A DNA stretch of 64,000 nt, taken from contig BBFE01000003.1 in the NCBI GenBank assembly GCA_001313085.1, positions 1 to 64,000 on the forward strand, read 5' to 3'. How positions within the stretch are numbered: the stretch's first letter is position 1; every line of letters starts with the position of its first letter. Source of the DNA: Paenibacillus sp. JCM 18996. GTDB lineage: Bacteria; Bacillota; Bacilli; Paenibacillales; NBRC-103111. The notes beneath the pieces were generated by a model that was not told the DNA's origin, did no database searches, and saw only the letters and a list, made by a program, of their open reading frames with translations. Positions 1 to 13,061 of the stretch are shown in pieces. Made by a program: the position numbers and the translations under genes.

Positions 1-1
1 G

Positions 2-938
2 GATTGGTGGGTGCCGGTTTATATACTGGTTTATACGCTGGCGCATCTATGCAACGCGACGGGAGGGATCCTCTGGTCCTCGCTAATCAGCGATATGGTG
101 CCGAACAAGGTCATGGGCAAATATTTCGGAATAAGGAATACCGTGCATTTTGCGGCGGGGGCTCTGGCATTGTACGCGGGCGGCCAAATTCTGGACCATT
201 ATCCGAAAGGGGACGGCTTCTCGATCCTGTTTGCAGTGTGCGCGGTGTGTACAGTCATCAATGTCGTGGCCTACTGGTATTACCCCAATCTTCCGTTTGA
301 AAAAAATCCGAGAGCGGGCGCTTTTTTCATGATGCTTGGAAAGCCGTTTGCGGATTCCTCTTTTTTTTAAAAACGATCCTGTTCCTCTCAGTCTGGCTGT
401 TTCTCCAAGGTGTCGCGGTTCCGCTGTTCAGTTATGTCATGCTCGACGTGATGAAAATCGGCTATCAATGGGTATCCATCTACACGGTCGTGCAAACGGT
501 GGTCATGATGATTGGTTACTACGTGTGGGGAAATTTGAACGCCAAATATTCCTCGCAGACACTGCTCTTCTGGACTCTGCCGATTATTGCGCTCTCCTGC
601 GCGGTGTGGGGGGCCATGGCGGTGCTTCCGGCTTTTGTCGTGCTGACTTTGGCGCATGTGCTGCTGGGGGTGGGGACCGGCGGATTCAATCAATTGGTGT
701 TTAATTACATTATAGGGGATACTCCCAAAAGCGAGCGTCCCATGTATCTTGCCGTTTACGCCGCTTTGACCGGGTTTGCCGCATTTTTTTGGGGCCGATC
801 CTGGGAGGCTGGCTGTACAAGGCATTAAAGGACATGCCGCTGGAAATCCAGACATATGGGGTATCGCTCGGTATCGGGCTGCTGCTGCTGATCCTTTCTT
901 TTGCCGGACGGCCGATCTTTCTCGCGCGCTCCAGGTAG
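2..938 (+). CDS. MFS permease, 5' end outside window, two frame breaks
   Basis: Membrane transporter of the major facilitator superfamily; substrate not recognisable. The visible part has about eight hydrophobic segments and a cytoplasmic-loop-like stretch 'DMVPNKVMGKYFGIRN' typical of MFS proteins. The reading frame changes at the T9 run near 361-369 and again at the T8 run near 785, after which the last segment reads to a TAG at 936-938. The start is outside the window. The next gene begins 66 bp downstream with its own strong ribosome site, so the two need not be co-transcribed. Family assignment is firm, substrate is not. Confidence 0.8.
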
Positions 939-1004
939 CTTTGTTTTTGGGCAAAAGCATGGTAAAGTATGGGGGAAAAAAATAAAGCGCAGAGGAGGAA
1001 GCGA

Positions 1005-1594
1005 ATGATGTTGAATCAAGGCAAAGACACGCAGGACAGAGTGCCGCCCGGACAGACTTTGACACAGGGGTTTCCGGTGCTGCATTACGGGGATGTCCCT
1101 ATTACAGGGATATGGGCAAATGGGATTTGCGGATTTTCGGCCTAGTCGATGAAGAAGTGTCGATATCGTATAAAGAAATGATGTCGCTGCCGCGCCGGGA
1201 GTTTGCCAACGACATTCACTGCGTGACCACTTGGTCGAAGCTGGACAATGTATGGGAAGGCGTTGCGGTATCCACCGTCATGGAGCGGGTCAAGCTGAAG
1301 CCGGAGGCCAAGTATGTGATGCTCCACGCCGAGCAGGGCTGGGACACCAATCTGCCTTTGGAGGACTTTCTGGCGGAGACGAGTTTCTTCGGGATCAAGC
1401 ATAATGGAGAGCTTCTGAGCCCCGAGCACGGCTACCCGGTCAGGATGGTCGTGCCGCATCTCTACTTCTGGAAAAGCGCCAAGTGGCTGCGCGGGATCGA
1501 GTTTATGGAGAAGGACAGGCCGGGCTTTTGGGAGCGGAACGGGTACCATATGTACGGCGATCCGTGGAAAGAGCAGAGGTATGATTTTGATTGA
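1005..1594 (+). CDS. Sulfite-oxidase-type molybdopterin-binding protein (YuiH-like)
   Basis: Predicted cytoplasmic oxidoreductase of the sulfite oxidase/molybdopterin-binding fold, about 196 residues. The stretch around 'NDIHCVTTWSKLDNVWEGV' carries the conserved Cys that ligates molybdenum in this family, followed by the 'GWDTNLPLEDF' and 'HGYPVRMVVPHLYFWKSAKW' blocks. I chose ATG 1005 because AGAGGAGG lies just upstream and the family has about 35 residues before the visible block. One base appears lost near 1100 (a T in 'ccctatta'), so the N-terminal 31 codons are in another frame. Family is clear; the physiological substrate is unknown. Confidence 0.8.
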
Positions 1595-1615
1595 CGGGGC
1601 ACCAGTTCTAAAATG

Positions 1616-1652
1616 ACCGGCATATTGTAGCGACCAGGTGCCGGTTTTCCTT
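1616..1652 (+). terminator. Putative intrinsic terminator after the molybdopterin protein
   Basis: Arms ACCGGCA (1616-1622) and TGCCGGT (1639-1645) form a 7-bp stem with a 16-nt loop, followed by TTTTCCTTTT. It sits 22 bp after the stop codon. Confidence 0.5.
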
Positions 1653-2002
1653 TTGGCTGTTCAGCATAGCTTGCTCTAGCCTTCCGGAATGAATGGCCGG
1701 CATCTTGCATGTACCGGCATTCGCCCGGCAGTGCATCGGTAAAATCTCGCACCGCGGCTAAACCCTACCATCGCCTTGCCGCATCTTCCGCATTTGAGGA
1801 GGCCGGAAAAGGCATATATTGATCGGTCATCGTTTAACACGGCCATGGATCCAGTTTATAGCCCGGGTGCTGCCTCTGATTCCAAAGATCGACCTCTGCC
1901 TGGTCATTGAATAGCATAAAAAAAATCAGCAACGACCGGGAAAGGTACACCCCGTAAGGGATTCCCCATCTCCGCGGCAGGCGACGGATTCTCGCGCACC
2001 AA
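1653..2002. other. Intergenic stretch without recognisable gene
   Basis: About 350 bp between the terminator and the HTH gene. I see no open frame with a ribosome site, no RNA motif and no repeat that I can name. Confidence 0.4.
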
Positions 2003-2284
2003 TTGGCGACAGAATCCCTTTCGGAGAAAGAGGATTATTATACGGTACAAGAAGTAGCCGAGCGCTTTAAAGTTTCATATAAGGCTGTATATAAATGGAT
2101 TAACCAACACAAAATACAGTATGAGCGATCAAGTGAAAATAGTCGGGATATCCGGATCCCAAAGGCACCGTTCAGAAATCCCCCATCCAAAGAAACGGTT
2201 AATCGGCGGGAGCGCGAGTTGTTTGAAGGTGCTGTAGAAATGGAGCTCGTCCGCCGCAAAGACCTCTACCATGATGAGGAATAA
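2003..2284 (+). CDS. Small helix-turn-helix protein (excisionase/MerR-like N-terminus)
   Basis: A 93-residue protein whose first half, 'YTVQEVAERFKVSYKAVYKWI', is a typical winged HTH of the excisionase/AlpA type (start helix, turn, recognition helix with Tyr-Lys-Trp). The second half is charged and not recognised. The only plausible start I see is TTG 2003, with no clear Shine-Dalgarno site, so the true N-terminus may differ. It is intact, unlike most neighbours. It lies just upstream of an efflux pump gene and could regulate it, but this is inference from position only. Confidence 0.6.
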   Translation: MATESLSEKEDYYTVQEVAERFKVSYKAVYKWINQHKIQYERSSENSRDIRIPKAPFRNPPSKETVNRRERELFEGAVEMELVRRKDLYHDEE

Positions 2285-2376
2285 TAATGAACGAGCCCGT
2301 TAAAATCATCATATGGGACAGGTGCGTTTGAACTGAAAGATAGTTTATCCAAATAGCAGGGAGAGCCAAACTCAAA

Positions 2377-3854
2377 ATGAATACTCAAGCACTGACTCAG
2401 GCAACCTTGCGCTCAGGTCCGATTTTCGGCGTGATGTTTGTGGGAGCGTTTGTCGCTTTTCTAAACCAAACGTTGATCAACATCGCGCTTCCGCAAATAA
2501 TGGACCATTTAAAAAAATCTCGGCCGTTACCGCCAACTGGTTAACGACGGCTTTTATGCTGGTGAATGGAATTGTCATCCCCATCACCGCATTTCTGTTG
2601 GAGCGGTTCACGACCCGCCAGTTATACATAACCTCCATGGCACTTTTCGCGGCGGGGACGCTCATTTGCAGCCTGGCGGCGAATTTCCCGGTCCTCCTGG
2701 TGGGCCGTATCGTGCAAGCCGCGGGCGCGGGCATTCTTTTTTCCGCTCATTACCCATGTGATCTTCACCCTTTATCCTCCGGACAAGCGCGGCGCGGCGA
2801 TGGGAATGCTGGGAGTGGCCTTGAATTTTGCGCCTGCGATTGGCCCCACTTTATCGGGATGGACCGTGCAAACCTACTCTTGGCGGGTCCTGTTCTTCAT
2901 CATTTTTTCCCATCGCCTTTTTTTTCAATTTGGTCGTCGCCATCTTTTTTTTGGTGAAAAAATATTTCGGAGACCGCACGTCCCAAACTGGATGTGGCGG
3001 GCGTCATTCTTTCCACGATCGGTTTCGGCGGATTGTTATATGCCTTTGCTACCGTAGGGACTGCCGGTTGGGGCAGCACAACTGTAGTCGCAGCGTTCAC
3101 TGCAGGCGGGCTCGCGTTACTCTTGTTTATTTGGCGCAATTGGCGGTGAGACATCCGATTCTGGAATTTCGCATTTTTCGGTATCCCATGTTTACGCTGA
3201 CGACGATCATCAACGTCATCGTGACGATGGCCTTGTTCTCCGGCATGATCCTGATGCCTCTGTATATGCAGCATGTTCGCGGATTTACGCCTCTAATGTC
3301 GGGACTCACGCTTTTTTCCGGGCGGCATTATTATGGGGGTCATGTCCCCCATTACGGGAAGATTGTTCGATAAAATCGGTGCGAGATGGCTGGCCGTCGT
3401 CGGCCTGTTTATCACGGTAATCACCACTTATGAGCTCTCGCGTCTGGCAATTACGACATCCTTCACCTATGTCACTTCTATATTTACCGCCCGCATGTTC
3501 GGCATGTCGATTCTGATGATGCCCATTTTTTACTGCCGGATTGAATGCTTTGCCCCGCACCTTGAACCGGTACGGCAACGCAATGGTGAATACGCTGCGC
3601 ATGGTAGCCGGTGCCGTCGGCATGGCTTTTTTTCGTCTCCATCATGACGAGTAAAGCGGCTGCGCATCTTAAGGAGATCGCGGCGGCGCAACACATCCCG
3701 TTGGATGATCATGCCCGAATGGCGCCGGCGGCGAACGAAAGCATGGTGCTCGGGATCAATGACGCGTTTTATGTGGCCACGATGTTGACGGTCGTCGCAT
3801 TCGCGCTATCCTTTTTTTATCCGCAAAACGGAACCCCCGGAGGATCCGGCTTAA
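2377..3854 (+). CDS. DHA2-family (EmrB/QacA-type) MFS drug transporter, many frame breaks
   Basis: Proton-driven multidrug efflux permease with about 14 membrane segments. It begins at ATG 2377 with 'VMFVGAFVAFLNQTLINIALP', the DHA2 first helix. Later blocks include 'VNGIVIPITAFLLERFTTRQ' and 'VGRIVQAAGAGIL' (motif C region). The frame shifts roughly at 2511, 2740, 2908, 2968, 3145, 3320, 3525, 3630 and 3811, nearly all at A/T runs. Removing one T near 3811 gives a charged C-terminus ending 'RKTEPPEDPA' at TAA 3852-3854; as printed, the frame runs on to 3874. Length about 490 residues fits the family. Confidence 0.78.
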
Positions 3855-3999
3855 CTATTCCAGCTACCCTGTGACCATCTTTATCACCAATCGTCTGTAG
3901 TACATGAAAGTTCCACGGATCGAATTGGCTCACATCTTCCGGAGCTTCATTGGGATGATAGTGAGCATGAAATTCTTGAAGGACTTCCCCATTTTCCAT
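3817..3999 (-). CDS. Unrecognised ORF, possibly a gene remnant
   Basis: The minus strand reads about 80 codons without a stop from around 4063 to 3817, with a protein-like composition ('EFHAHYHPNEAPEDV', 'FDPWNFHVLQTIGDKDG'). The only ATG is at 3999 and there is no ribosome site, so this may be the tail of a deleted gene. It overlaps the end of the efflux gene. I do not recognise a family. Confidence 0.25.
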   Translation of the reverse strand: MENGEVLQEFHAHYHPNEAPEDVSQFDPWNFHVLQTIGDKDGHRVAGIVKPDPPGVPFCG

Positions 4000-4090
4000 G
4001 AAGATTTCGAAAATCCCCGCGTAAGAATAACGGAATTCATTTCCGCTATTTTTTTGGAAAATAGGCTATTTACCTGTCCAGACTAGCGTT

Positions 4091-4133
4091 TTGCCCGGAA
4101 TTTACGGAATCACAGTTCGTTAATTCCGGGCAA
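4091..4133. terminator. Strong hairpin, possible bidirectional terminator
   Basis: TTGCCCGGAATTTA (4091-4104) pairs with TAATTCCGGGCAA (4121-4133), a 12-13 bp stem with a 16-nt loop. No long T run follows on either side, so termination is uncertain. It separates the efflux gene from the lacI-type gene. Confidence 0.4.
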
Positions 4134-4244
4134 TAACCGGGAAATAGTCAGTGAACGGGAAGACATCCCGGAGTACAACCAAAAAACATAGGGTGGAAAC
4201 TGCAGGTAATAACAATTTGCGTAAGCATTTAAGTTAAGAAAGCG

Positions 4245-4289
4245 TTGACATATAATTTGGAAGCGGTTATAATTCAGGTAAACGTTTAC
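4245..4289 (+). promoter_or_regulatory. Consensus sigma-A promoter with LacI-type operator
   Basis: TTGACA at 4245-4250 and TATAAT at 4268-4273, spaced by exactly 17 bp, are a perfect vegetative promoter. The palindrome GTAAACGTTTAC (4278-4289) overlaps the expected transcription start. The same palindrome recurs at 5374 and 5485, so autoregulation by the LacI-family protein is likely. It lacks the TG...CA edges of a CcpA cre site. Confidence 0.75.
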
Positions 4290-4350
4290 GTAACTTCCTT
4301 TTACTAAGCTTCAATCTGCAGTATAACAAGTGTTTAAAGAAGGAATCGTT

Positions 4351-5356
4351 ATGAACCCAACGATCAAAGATGTGGCCAAGAAAGCCGATGTCTCCGTTGC
4401 AACCGTTTCCAGAATACTGAACAACCTGACAGGCTATTCGGACAAGACCCGTCAGAAAGTGATGCAAGCCATCCGGGAGCTGGGCTACCAGCCCAACGCA
4501 ATCGCACGCGGTCTGGTCAACAAACGCACCGAAACCATCGGCGTACTCGTTCCCGACCTGTCCGGCTCCTTTGCTTCCGAAGTGCTGTCCGGGGTTGAAG
4601 ATTTTGCCCAACTTCACGGCTACAGTGTAATCGTTTGCAACACGGATGAAGATGGCAAACGGACGATGAACTACCTGCAGGTACTGAGGGAAAAGCAGGT
4701 GGACGGAATTCTTCTCGTCAGCGAGCCGCTGAAGGAAGAATATTACCGTACGCTTCAGGATATGAGGACTCCCTTTGTGCTCATTTCCTCCTTATCCATC
4801 GTTACTCGGTGCCTTATGTGAAGGTCGATGACAGACAGGCCTCTTACCATGCGGTGGAATATCTGATCCGCCAAGGACACAGAGAAATCGCGATGATCAG
4901 CGGAACGAAGGATGACATCATCGCAGGTACGACGAGGGTGGAAGGTTATTTGCAGGCACTGCGGGATCACGGGATCGATCCTGTGCCGGAACGGCTGGTG
5001 TACGGCGATTTTCGCTTTCAGAGCGGACGTTTGGCTATGGAAACTCTGCTCGACACCGCTCCCGGCTTTACGGCGTTGTTTGCCGCCAGCGACGAAATGG
5101 CTTTAGGCGCGCTTTCCGCGGCAGCCAGACGGAACATCCGGGTACCGGATCAACTGTCGATCATCGGATACGACAACCTAAAACTTGCCGAAATGGCGAT
5201 TCCGCCTCTTACGACCGTTGCACAGCCGCTTTTTTTGAAATGGGAAGCAATGCATCGCAGAAGCTGATCGCCCTCATCGAGGGACGGGAGCTTGTCGGGG
5301 GGACGATCCTGCCGCACTCGGTGGTGGAAAGACAAACGGTCCAAGCCATCCGCTGA
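4351..5356 (+). CDS. LacI-family transcriptional repressor of the sugar locus
   Basis: DNA-binding repressor of about 335 residues. Residues 1-50 ('IKDVAKKADVSVATVSRIL', then the hinge 'NAIARGL') are the LacI headpiece; the rest is a periplasmic-binding-type effector domain with 'IGVLVPDLSGSFASEVLSG' and 'TALFAASDEMALGALSAA'. One C appears lost near 4795, and one T is in excess in the run near 5231; after correction the protein ends at TGA 5354-5356 with 'VERQTVQAIR'. It sits directly upstream of a binding protein, two permeases and a glucosidase, and identical palindromic sites lie before both it and that operon. The inducer is probably a maltose- or isomaltose-type sugar. Confidence 0.85.
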
Positions 5357-5373
5357 TTTTTTTTCACCTTAAC

Positions 5374-5385
5374 GTAAACGTTTAC
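5374..5385. promoter_or_regulatory. LacI-type operator, copy 2
   Basis: Perfect palindrome GTAAACGTTTAC between the repressor gene and the binding-protein gene, identical to 4278-4289. Confidence 0.7.
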
Positions 5386-5484
5386 TCTTTTTTTTCAAGA
5401 TTAACATAATATGGAAAACTTTGCGGCGGAGGTGTTGCGAGGAATAAAGGAATTCGACGGGCCATTATTTTTTTTATCCTCAGA

Positions 5485-5497
5485 GTAAACGTTTTAC
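5485..5497. promoter_or_regulatory. LacI-type operator, copy 3 (one extra T)
   Basis: GTAAACGTTTTAC matches the operator apart from one additional T in the central T run, which may be a run-length error. It is 39 bp upstream of the binding-protein start, so with copy 2 it could support looping. Confidence 0.6.
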
Positions 5498-5535
5498 TTT
5501 TTTTTCTACTAAAAATAATCTTAGGGGGATTTACC

Positions 5536-6814
5536 ATGTTGAGAAAATGGATGCCTGTAATGGCGGGTGTTATGACTGTCTCTCTCGTAGCGGCAGGATG
5601 CGGTTCTACTAAACAAGCGGGAGAACAGGGAAGCTCGAAAGACAGCTCTGCAAGCGGCAAAGTGAAGGTCGAGTTTTTCCAAAACAAGACGGAAGCAAAG
5701 GGCACTTTTGACAAGCTGATCAAAAAAATTCAATGACGCAAACCCTAACATCAATGTGGTACAAGTGAATCCGCCCGATGCGGAAACCGTTCTCAAGACA
5801 AGAGTTTCCAAAAAAATGACGTTCCCGACGTAGTCGGAATCGGCGCGGTGGATACTTTTACCCAGCTCGCTAAAAAACGGGACCTTCAAAGACTTCTCCA
5901 ACGATGCACTCGCCAAAAAACATTCAACCGCTTACCTTGATATGGTCAAAAAAGCAGGGCGGCACAGCCGAATTGAACGGCCTGCCTTTCGCAGCCAACG
6001 CGAACGGCGTCCTCTACAACAAAGCGATGTTCAAGGAACTGGGACTGACTGTACCGAAAACATGGGACGAGTTTGTGGCAACCGCCCAAAAAAGTGAAAG
6101 ACGCAGGCAAGATTCCGTTCTATTTCACCTTTAAAGATTCCTGGACCACGCTTCCGATGTTTAATGCTCTAGCCTCGAATATTCCGGGTGACAAGTTTAT
6201 GGACGACCGTACAGCCGGAACGACGACTTTCGCGCAGGGCTACAAAGAAGTGGCAGAAAAAAAACAATTGAAGCTGGTTGAGTTCGGCCATAAGGACAAC
6301 TTCGGCAAGGGCTATGCTGACGGCAACGCCGCTTTCGCCAAGGGCGAATCCGCGATGTACCTGCAAGGCGTATGGGCGATTCCTGAGATCAAAAAAAAGC
6401 AAATCCGAACGTGGAGCTTGGCTCCTTCGTGTTCCCGGCAACCAATGATCCGGCCAAGAACAAATTGATTTCCGCTGTTGACACTCTTCTGACAGTATCC
6501 AAATCCTCGAAGCATTCTGCAGAAGCGGCCAAATTTGTGGAATTTTTTTGCTTCAGCCGGAGAACATCAAAGCCTATATCGATGAACAAAAAAACAATTC
6601 TCCGCGGTGCAGGGCGTAACACAAGACGATCCAAGCCTGGCGGAGCTGAAACCGGCGTTCGACAGCGGATCCCTGGTTGACTTTGCTGACCACCGTATCC
6701 CTTCTGCCATGAAGGTGGACAAGATCGTCCAGGAGTTCCTGCAGAAGAAAAAATGTCGATAACTACTTGAGCACGCTTGATAAAGAATGGGACAAGGTCC
6801 AAACCCGCAAATAA
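5536..6814 (+). CDS. Sugar ABC transporter substrate-binding lipoprotein
   Basis: Extracellular solute-binding protein (family 1, maltose-type), about 425 residues. The signal peptide ends in the lipobox VAAGC with the lipidated Cys at residue 22, followed by a Ser/Gly/Lys linker. Recognisable blocks are 'AELNGLPFAANANGVLYNK' with 'VPKTWDEF', and 'GDPKFM'-like mid regions ending 'LSTLDKEWDKVQTRK'. The frame breaks at runs near 5730, 5813, 5875, 5950, 6090, 6395, 6545, 6590 and 6750. ATG 5536 is preceded by AGGGGGA. It lies under the LacI-type operators and before two permeases. No ATPase gene is present, so a shared MsmX-type ATPase elsewhere is likely. Confidence 0.85.
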
Positions 6815-6971
6815 CAAGAAAGACATGGGCAGTCCAGCTTTGAATGCACAGTTTTAGCGGAAATGAGGGAGGGACCAAGGGGGCTCACAGAGACTCCCCT
6901 TGTCCTTTCAGATTTTCGGTGAAACGTCGGTTCGATCTCGGGGCGCCCTGCTACAAAAGGAGGATGGCTGA

Positions 6972-7843
6972 ATGTCTAAGCGCCGGTCCGTTTATTACTT
7001 GATGACACTTCCGGCTTTGCTTTTGTTCTTCGCATTTCATACTTTGCCGACACTTCAGGGGATCTTTTATTCTTTTACGAACTGGGACGGCTTGGGCAAA
7101 AGCTATGATTTCGTCGGGCTCAAAAAATTACATCAATATTTTCAAAGACGATAACGTCCTGAATTCCTATGTTTTTTACGTTTAAATATGCAATCGTCTC
7201 TACAATTCTCGTTAACGTGCTGAGCTTGCTCATCGCACTCGGCCTGAACGCCAAGATCAAAGGAAAGAACTTTTTTCAGGGGCGTCTACTTTCTCCCCAA
7301 CATCCTTAGCGTGCTGATTGTCGGTTTTATCTTTAACTACCTGTTTTCCAACGTGGTCCCAATGCTCGGGACGAAGTGGGGGAGCGACCTGCTGTCCACC
7401 AACATTTTGGGGAATGAAAAAAATGGGCCTGGCTCGGAATCGTCCTGGTCGGCGTATGGCAGTCCATCGCTTATAATACCATCTTGTACCTCGCGGGTCT
7501 GCAGACGATTCCAGCAGATATGTACGAAGCTTCCAACCTGGACGGAGCAAGCAAGTGGAGGGAATTCTGGAGCATTACGTTTCCGCTCCTCGCCCCTTCC
7601 TTTACGATAAATATGGTACTGGCAATGAAAGGCTCCTTGATGGTCTTTGACCTTATCATGGCGATGACCGGAGGCGGCCCCGGACGTGCGACGGAGTCGA
7701 TTTCCCTGCTCATCTACACAGGCGGCTTCCAGGGCGGAGAATTCGCTTATCAATCCGCGAACTCGGTGATCTATTTTATCGTCATTGTCGTCATCTCTGT
7801 CCTCCAGATCAAATTCCTGCAGAAAAGGGAGTTGAGCCTGTAA
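6972..7843 (+). CDS. Sugar ABC transporter permease (MalF/UgpA type)
   Basis: Inner-membrane permease of about 290 residues with six hydrophobic segments. The EAA loop that contacts the ATPase is seen as 'EASNLDGASKWREFW' followed by 'ITFPLLAPSF'. The first helix is 'VYYLMTLPALLLFFAFHTLP'. Start ATG 6972 has AAGGAGG just upstream. Frames shift at A/T runs near 7125, 7172, 7272 and 7420. The stop TAA overlaps the next gene's ATG (TAATG at 7841-7845), so the two permeases are translationally coupled. Confidence 0.85.
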
Positions 7844-8664
7844 TGGATAAAAAAAACAAATTGGGTGTCCACCGTCCTTATCGCTCTTGGCTCCCTGCTT
7901 ATAATTTTGCCGCTGTACTTGACGGTAGCCATTGCCCTGAAGAATCCGGAGGAGATGGCCCAGTCGATATTTGCTCTGCCCACCGGGCTGCATTTTGAGA
8001 ACTTCTCCAAGGCCATCGAATTGACGAACTTCTGGCATGCCTTCTCCAACAGCGCCGTTATTACGGTAAGCACCGTGATTCTGACCCTGCTGTCCAACTC
8101 GATGGTGGCTTATGCCATTTCGCGGAATCTGGACCAGAAGTTTTTTCAAAGGGTTGTACTATTACTTTATCAGCGCCATGTTCATTCCGTTTCCGATCAT
8201 CATGCTCCCTATCGTAAAAGAAACTACAGCGCTGCACCTGAATAACACCTATGGCCTGATTTTTTTCTTTACATCGTTTACGGACTCTCTTTCAACATCT
8301 TTGTTACGTGGGCTTCCTGAAGTCGATTCCTAAAGAACTCGAAGAGGCGGCAGTCGTGGACGGGGCGACCATATTAGGAACGTTCTGGAGAATCATTTTC
8401 CCGCTGCTCGCTCCTATGAACGCTACGGTAGGAATTCTCACCTGCCTGTGGGCATGGAACGACTTTATGCTGCCGCTCATCATTCTGAACGATCAGGAGT
8501 CGTTTACGCTTCCTCTCGTGCAGTATGTATTCCAAGGGCAGTTCAGCACCGACTACAACACCGCATTCGCATCTTACCTGTTGGCGCTGCTGCCGATGGT
8601 TTTTATCTATCTGTTCGCGCAGCAATGGATCATCAAAGGCCTGACTCAAGGGGCGGTCAAATAA
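7843..8664 (+). CDS. Sugar ABC transporter permease (MalG type)
   Basis: Second inner-membrane permease of the pair, about 273 residues. The EAA loop reads 'PKELEEAAVVDGATILGTFW' and is followed by 'IIFPLLAPMNATVGIL'. The C-terminus 'QQWIIKGLTQGAVK' is the usual MalG-type ending. Frame breaks at the A8 run near 7850 and T runs near 8140, 8260 and 8305. It overlaps the stop of the first permease by one base. Confidence 0.85.
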
Positions 8665-8693
8665 TCCGGATATCCGGGCCAGAAGGAGGCAGC

Positions 8694-10382
<1,689 letters not shown>

Positions 10383-10387
10383 TGATC

Positions 10388-10441
10388 TGCGCAAAAAACG
10401 CTGCACTGGTGATTCCTCCAACAGTGGCAGGCGTTTTGCGT
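10388..10441. terminator. Hairpin after the glucosidase gene
   Basis: CGCAAAAAACGCTGCACT (from 10388) can pair imperfectly with AGTGGCAGGCGTTTTGCG (ending near 10440), a long stem directly after the stop codon. The 3' side lacks a clean T run, but it could serve both this operon and the convergent holin-like gene. Confidence 0.5.
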
Positions 10442-10457
10442 TTGATCTCTTTGCGCG

Positions 10458-10482
10458 GCTGGATAGCTGGATAGCTGGATAG
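10458..10482. repeat. Short 8-bp tandem repeat
   Basis: GGATAGCT repeats about three times between the glucosidase terminator and the holin-like gene. Function unknown. Confidence 0.5.
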
Positions 10483-10499
10483 AGGCAACATGCCTGCGG

Positions 10500-10683
10500 T
10501 CAGTGTGGGACTATACTTTTTTTTGTGGTTCATATAGACCCCGACAACAGTAGCTACAGCCGCTGCTCCATTGGCGATTGCGTTGATATCATTGTCTGTG
10601 ATGATATCTAATCCGAAGGAGTTCAGTATCAATTTCGAGGCACCTAATAAGCCTATAGCTAACGAGTAATAGTTAACTTGCAT
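10500..10683 (-). CDS. Small phage-type holin-like membrane protein
   Basis: About 60 residues: a hydrophobic N-terminal half ('YYSLAIGLLGASKLIL'), a polar turn 'DIITDNDINAIANGAA' and a second hydrophobic segment ending 'VGVYMNHKK'. This two-segment plan with a charged tail resembles small phage holins. ATG 10683 has GGGGGTGG upstream. As printed, the frame runs on into the glucosidase; removing one A from the A8 run near 10516 gives a stop at 10500-10502 after 'SIVPH'. No endolysin or other phage gene is nearby, so it is an orphan. Family is a guess from pattern. Confidence 0.55.
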
Positions 10684-11444
10684 TTTACCACCCCCGCTCT
10701 ATGGAGATAGTACAATGTATGAAAATGATGAATACGATGACAGATCAATATTCCTCAATATACACACCCTTTTTTTTAAAAAAACAGGTAAAGCAGAGTA
10801 CCAATATGCTATATTAAACGGAAAAGCTTTAACGGGGAGACTGTCACTGTGTTAAAAAAAGGACACGATGGTTATTGATTGCAAGCTTCATTGTGATGAT
10901 CGTATTTTTTATTTGCCGGCAAGTTCTTGGTAGTGAATGAGACCCCGGTAAAATCTGATGTGATAATCGTCCTCGGGGGCGGATCAGGTGAAAGGGAGCT
11001 GCAAGCAAGCAGGTTGTACAAGGAGCATTATGCGCCTTATATAATCGTATCGAATGGTGGAACAAGAGGAAAGCCGTCGACTGAAATGGCCGAGAAGGAG
11101 ATAGAATGGCTGAGGGGCTACGGAGTGCCCGACACAGCCATCATTCCGGAACTTCAATCGCAGAGTACATACGGAAATGCTGTATTTAGTGAAGTCACCA
11201 TGGAGAAGTATAACTTCCGGTCAGCGATTGTCGTATCGTCCTCTTACCATATGAGAAGAGGGCAGTACATTTTCAATAAAGTGTTCAAAGGATCCGGCAT
11301 CAGGCTGACCTATTGTGAGGCGAAAGTTCCAGATTACTCTCCCAATTTGTGGTGGACTACTCTGCGCGGATGGGGATTTACAATGAGCGAATATGAAAAG
11401 CTTGCAGGGTATTTGATTCTATATGGTGTATTTAACAACAAGGA

Positions 11445-12919
<1,475 letters not shown>

Positions 12920-13043
12920 ATCTTGTTTTCCCCCTGGGCCCCTTTGAGTTACGGGTGTGACCTGAAATATTTAATCTCCTTAAATAAAACATTACCCAAA
13001 GGAAGTCAGCGGTTAAACATCGGCTAAGTAAATGAAGGGTAGA

Positions 13044-13059
13044 AGCTGCCGCGGCAGCT
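13044..13059. repeat. Perfect palindrome AGCTGCCGCGGCAGCT
   Basis: 16-bp perfect inverted repeat just after the MntP-type gene, probably part of its terminator. A close relative (AGCTGCCGCAGCAGCT) follows the LD-carboxypeptidase gene at 19611-19626. Confidence 0.5.
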
Positions 13060-13061
13060 CT

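Noticed and set aside
4278..4289. CcpA cre site
   Set aside because: The palindrome lacks the TG and CA edges of the cre consensus and matches the operator type of the adjacent LacI-family gene.
5150..5344. Minus-strand frame opposite the LacI-type gene
   Set aside because: It is a shadow of the repressor's C-terminal domain with no start signal.
7337..8149. 270-codon open frame on the minus strand
   Set aside because: It is antisense to two well-supported permease genes, has no ribosome site and its translation shows no family pattern. The same holds for long antisense frames at 388-1065, 9076-9651, 15167-15787, 16291-16830 and 23381-24010.
10714..10853. 46-codon open frame upstream of the YdcF-type gene
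   Set aside because: No ribosome site and no recognisable product; it lies in the promoter region between divergent genes.
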